DNA from: CAZHYV01 sp964537055
GTDB taxonomy: Bacteria > Myxococcota_A > Polyangia > Palsa-1104 > JAEUJZ01
Reading direction: 5' to 3'
Length of the DNA: 64,000 nt
Assembly (NCBI GenBank): GCA_964537055.1
Contig: CAZHYV010000002.1
Coordinates: 228,455 to 292,454 of the forward strand
Each line of letters begins with the position of its first letter. Positions within the stretch are counted from its first letter, which is position 1. Both the position numbers and the translations under genes were made by a program. This document shows positions 63,413-64,000 of this stretch, in pieces. The notes under the pieces were generated by a model that ran no database searches, was not told where the DNA came from, and saw nothing but the letters and a program-made list of their open reading frames with translations.

Positions 63413-63877
63413 ATGAGCATGGAAGTGATCGAGGCTACCCTAAAGACTGCCCGAAGTAAAATCGGGATGCGTGAAGAGGGGGGCGAAAACCGTGGTGAGA
63501 TTGTAGAGTGGGCACTGCGCCCTTGGTCCAAGGCCGAGGTGGGCACTTGGGCAGAGTGGTGTGCCGCCTTTGTATGTACCTGTTATTACGAAGCGGGTTC
63601 TTCCCAGATCCGCAAGGTGGGGACAACAAGTGTGCCAAACCTATGGCAGCGCTGCCTCCAGCATGGATTGGCTTGGGTACATGAGACAGAGCAAATTCTG
63701 ACGCTTCCAAAGCCTGGCGATATTATCTTTTTTAAGGGATTCGGCCATATAGGTCTTGTCGATCATCTTTATGCAGATACCATTTATACCATTGAAGGCA
63801 ATCATGGAGATGCTGTTGCGGAGGGGGAATACAACCTGCGTTCTTCTACGATCCATGGATTTGCACGCATTGAGTAA
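63413..63877 (+). CDS. CHAP-domain amidase/peptidase-like protein
   Basis: The 154-residue protein has WCAAFVCTCYYEAG with the catalytic Cys, then FFKGFGHIGLVDH with the His and a Glu/Asn-bearing EGNHGD. This is an NlpC/P60-type CHAP fold that cuts cell wall peptides or amide bonds. No export signal is seen. ATG 63413 has AGAGGTGG upstream. It ends the three-gene set. Confidence 0.8.
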   Translation: MSMEVIEATLKTARSKIGMREEGGENRGEIVEWALRPWSKAEVGTWAEWCAAFVCTCYYEAGSSQIRKVGTTSVPNLWQRCLQHGLAWVHETEQILTLPKPGDIIFFKGFGHIGLVDHLYADTIYTIEGNHGDAVAEGEYNLRSSTIHGFARIE

Positions 63878-63946
63878 GCTCTCTATGCAAGGTAGCGATA
63901 AGAAGATAGCTATAATCTAAGAAGGTAGCATGAAAGAGGAATAGAT

Positions 63947-64000
63947 GCGAAAGGGGAGGGTCGAACTCCCACGGGTGTGATCCCACAGGAACCTGAATCC
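63947..64000 (-). tRNA. tRNA-Leu (CAG), 5' part outside window
   Basis: Read on the minus strand, the end shows a 7-base acceptor strand with discriminator A, a T arm with the GTTCGAC loop, a long variable arm (class II tRNA) and an anticodon loop TTCAGGT giving anticodon CAG (63993-63995 on plus). This fits leucine. CCA is not encoded: the bases after the discriminator are TCT. The 5' half of the gene lies beyond 64000. Confidence 0.8.

Noticed and set aside
1..64000. CRISPR arrays, complete insertion sequences, prophage or classical restriction systems
   Set aside because: No repeated spacers, transposase or phage structural genes were recognised on either strand.

Overview
The window looks like a piece of a myxobacterial-type (Myxococcota, formerly Deltaproteobacteria) chromosome with unusually low GC for that group, roughly half GC by eye. 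The clues are a small ribbon-helix-helix protein resembling the mostly myxobacterial family TIGR04563, a sigma-54-type activator, several short secreted beta-barrel and Pro/Ala-rich proteins, and the core set dnaA/dnaN/recF/gyrB. Low GC, mixed operons and several decayed active sites would fit a reduced-genome, host-associated relative of Polyangiales. That placement is inference and cannot be proved from this sequence alone.

Layout: 0-1.9 kb holds the queA 3' end, tgt (queuosine) and a glutaredoxin. 1.9-6.9 kb holds an SPFH/SHOCT protein, a secreted hypothetical protein, a Nudix hydrolase and gpmI. 6.9-11.5 kb is a type I secretion-like operon (ABC exporter, HlyD adaptor, TolC) whose ATPase domain has lost every catalytic motif. 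11.6-15.1 kb holds a Cys-rich small protein, an RsmB-like methyltransferase and an outer membrane protein. 15.1-22.4 kb is the replication block gyrB, recF, dnaN, a short beta-barrel-like gene, and dnaA, with DnaA boxes on both sides of dnaA (probable oriC). 22.4-30.2 kb holds an NtrC-like regulator without a GAFTGA loop, ndk, a TonB-like proline-rich protein, hemW, glmM, and an FtsH homologue without the zinc protease motif.

30.2-37.8 kb holds the RHH protein, an alpha/beta hydrolase, uvrC, a YXWGXW protein, a YdcF/SanA protein, a VOC protein, and the outer-membrane chaperones Skp and SurA. 37.8-42.9 kb is a minus-strand operon gapA-pgk-tpiA-secG-usp-dapF with 4-bp overlaps, in which dapF has both catalytic cysteines changed to serine. 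43-49.8 kb holds an isocitrate dehydrogenase, a SIMPL protein, an AAA/DUF4143 ATPase behind a duplicated 32-bp promoter segment, lspA-lgt (lipoprotein maturation), a TIGR01777 epimerase and a CPBP protease. 49.9-64 kb holds a tandem pair of paralogous secreted proteins, an M61-like peptidase, a polysaccharide deacetylase, DUF72, rnc, recJ, a subtilisin-like protease, a PH-like/zinc-ribbon/CHAP cluster and a partial tRNA-Leu(CAG).

The most unusual theme is that several otherwise intact, full-length genes have lost exactly their catalytic residues: DapF, FtsH, the exporter ATPase, the regulator's sigma-54 loop, and smaller changes in TIM, GAPDH and the Nudix box. I see no CRISPR array, complete IS element, prophage or classical defence island.
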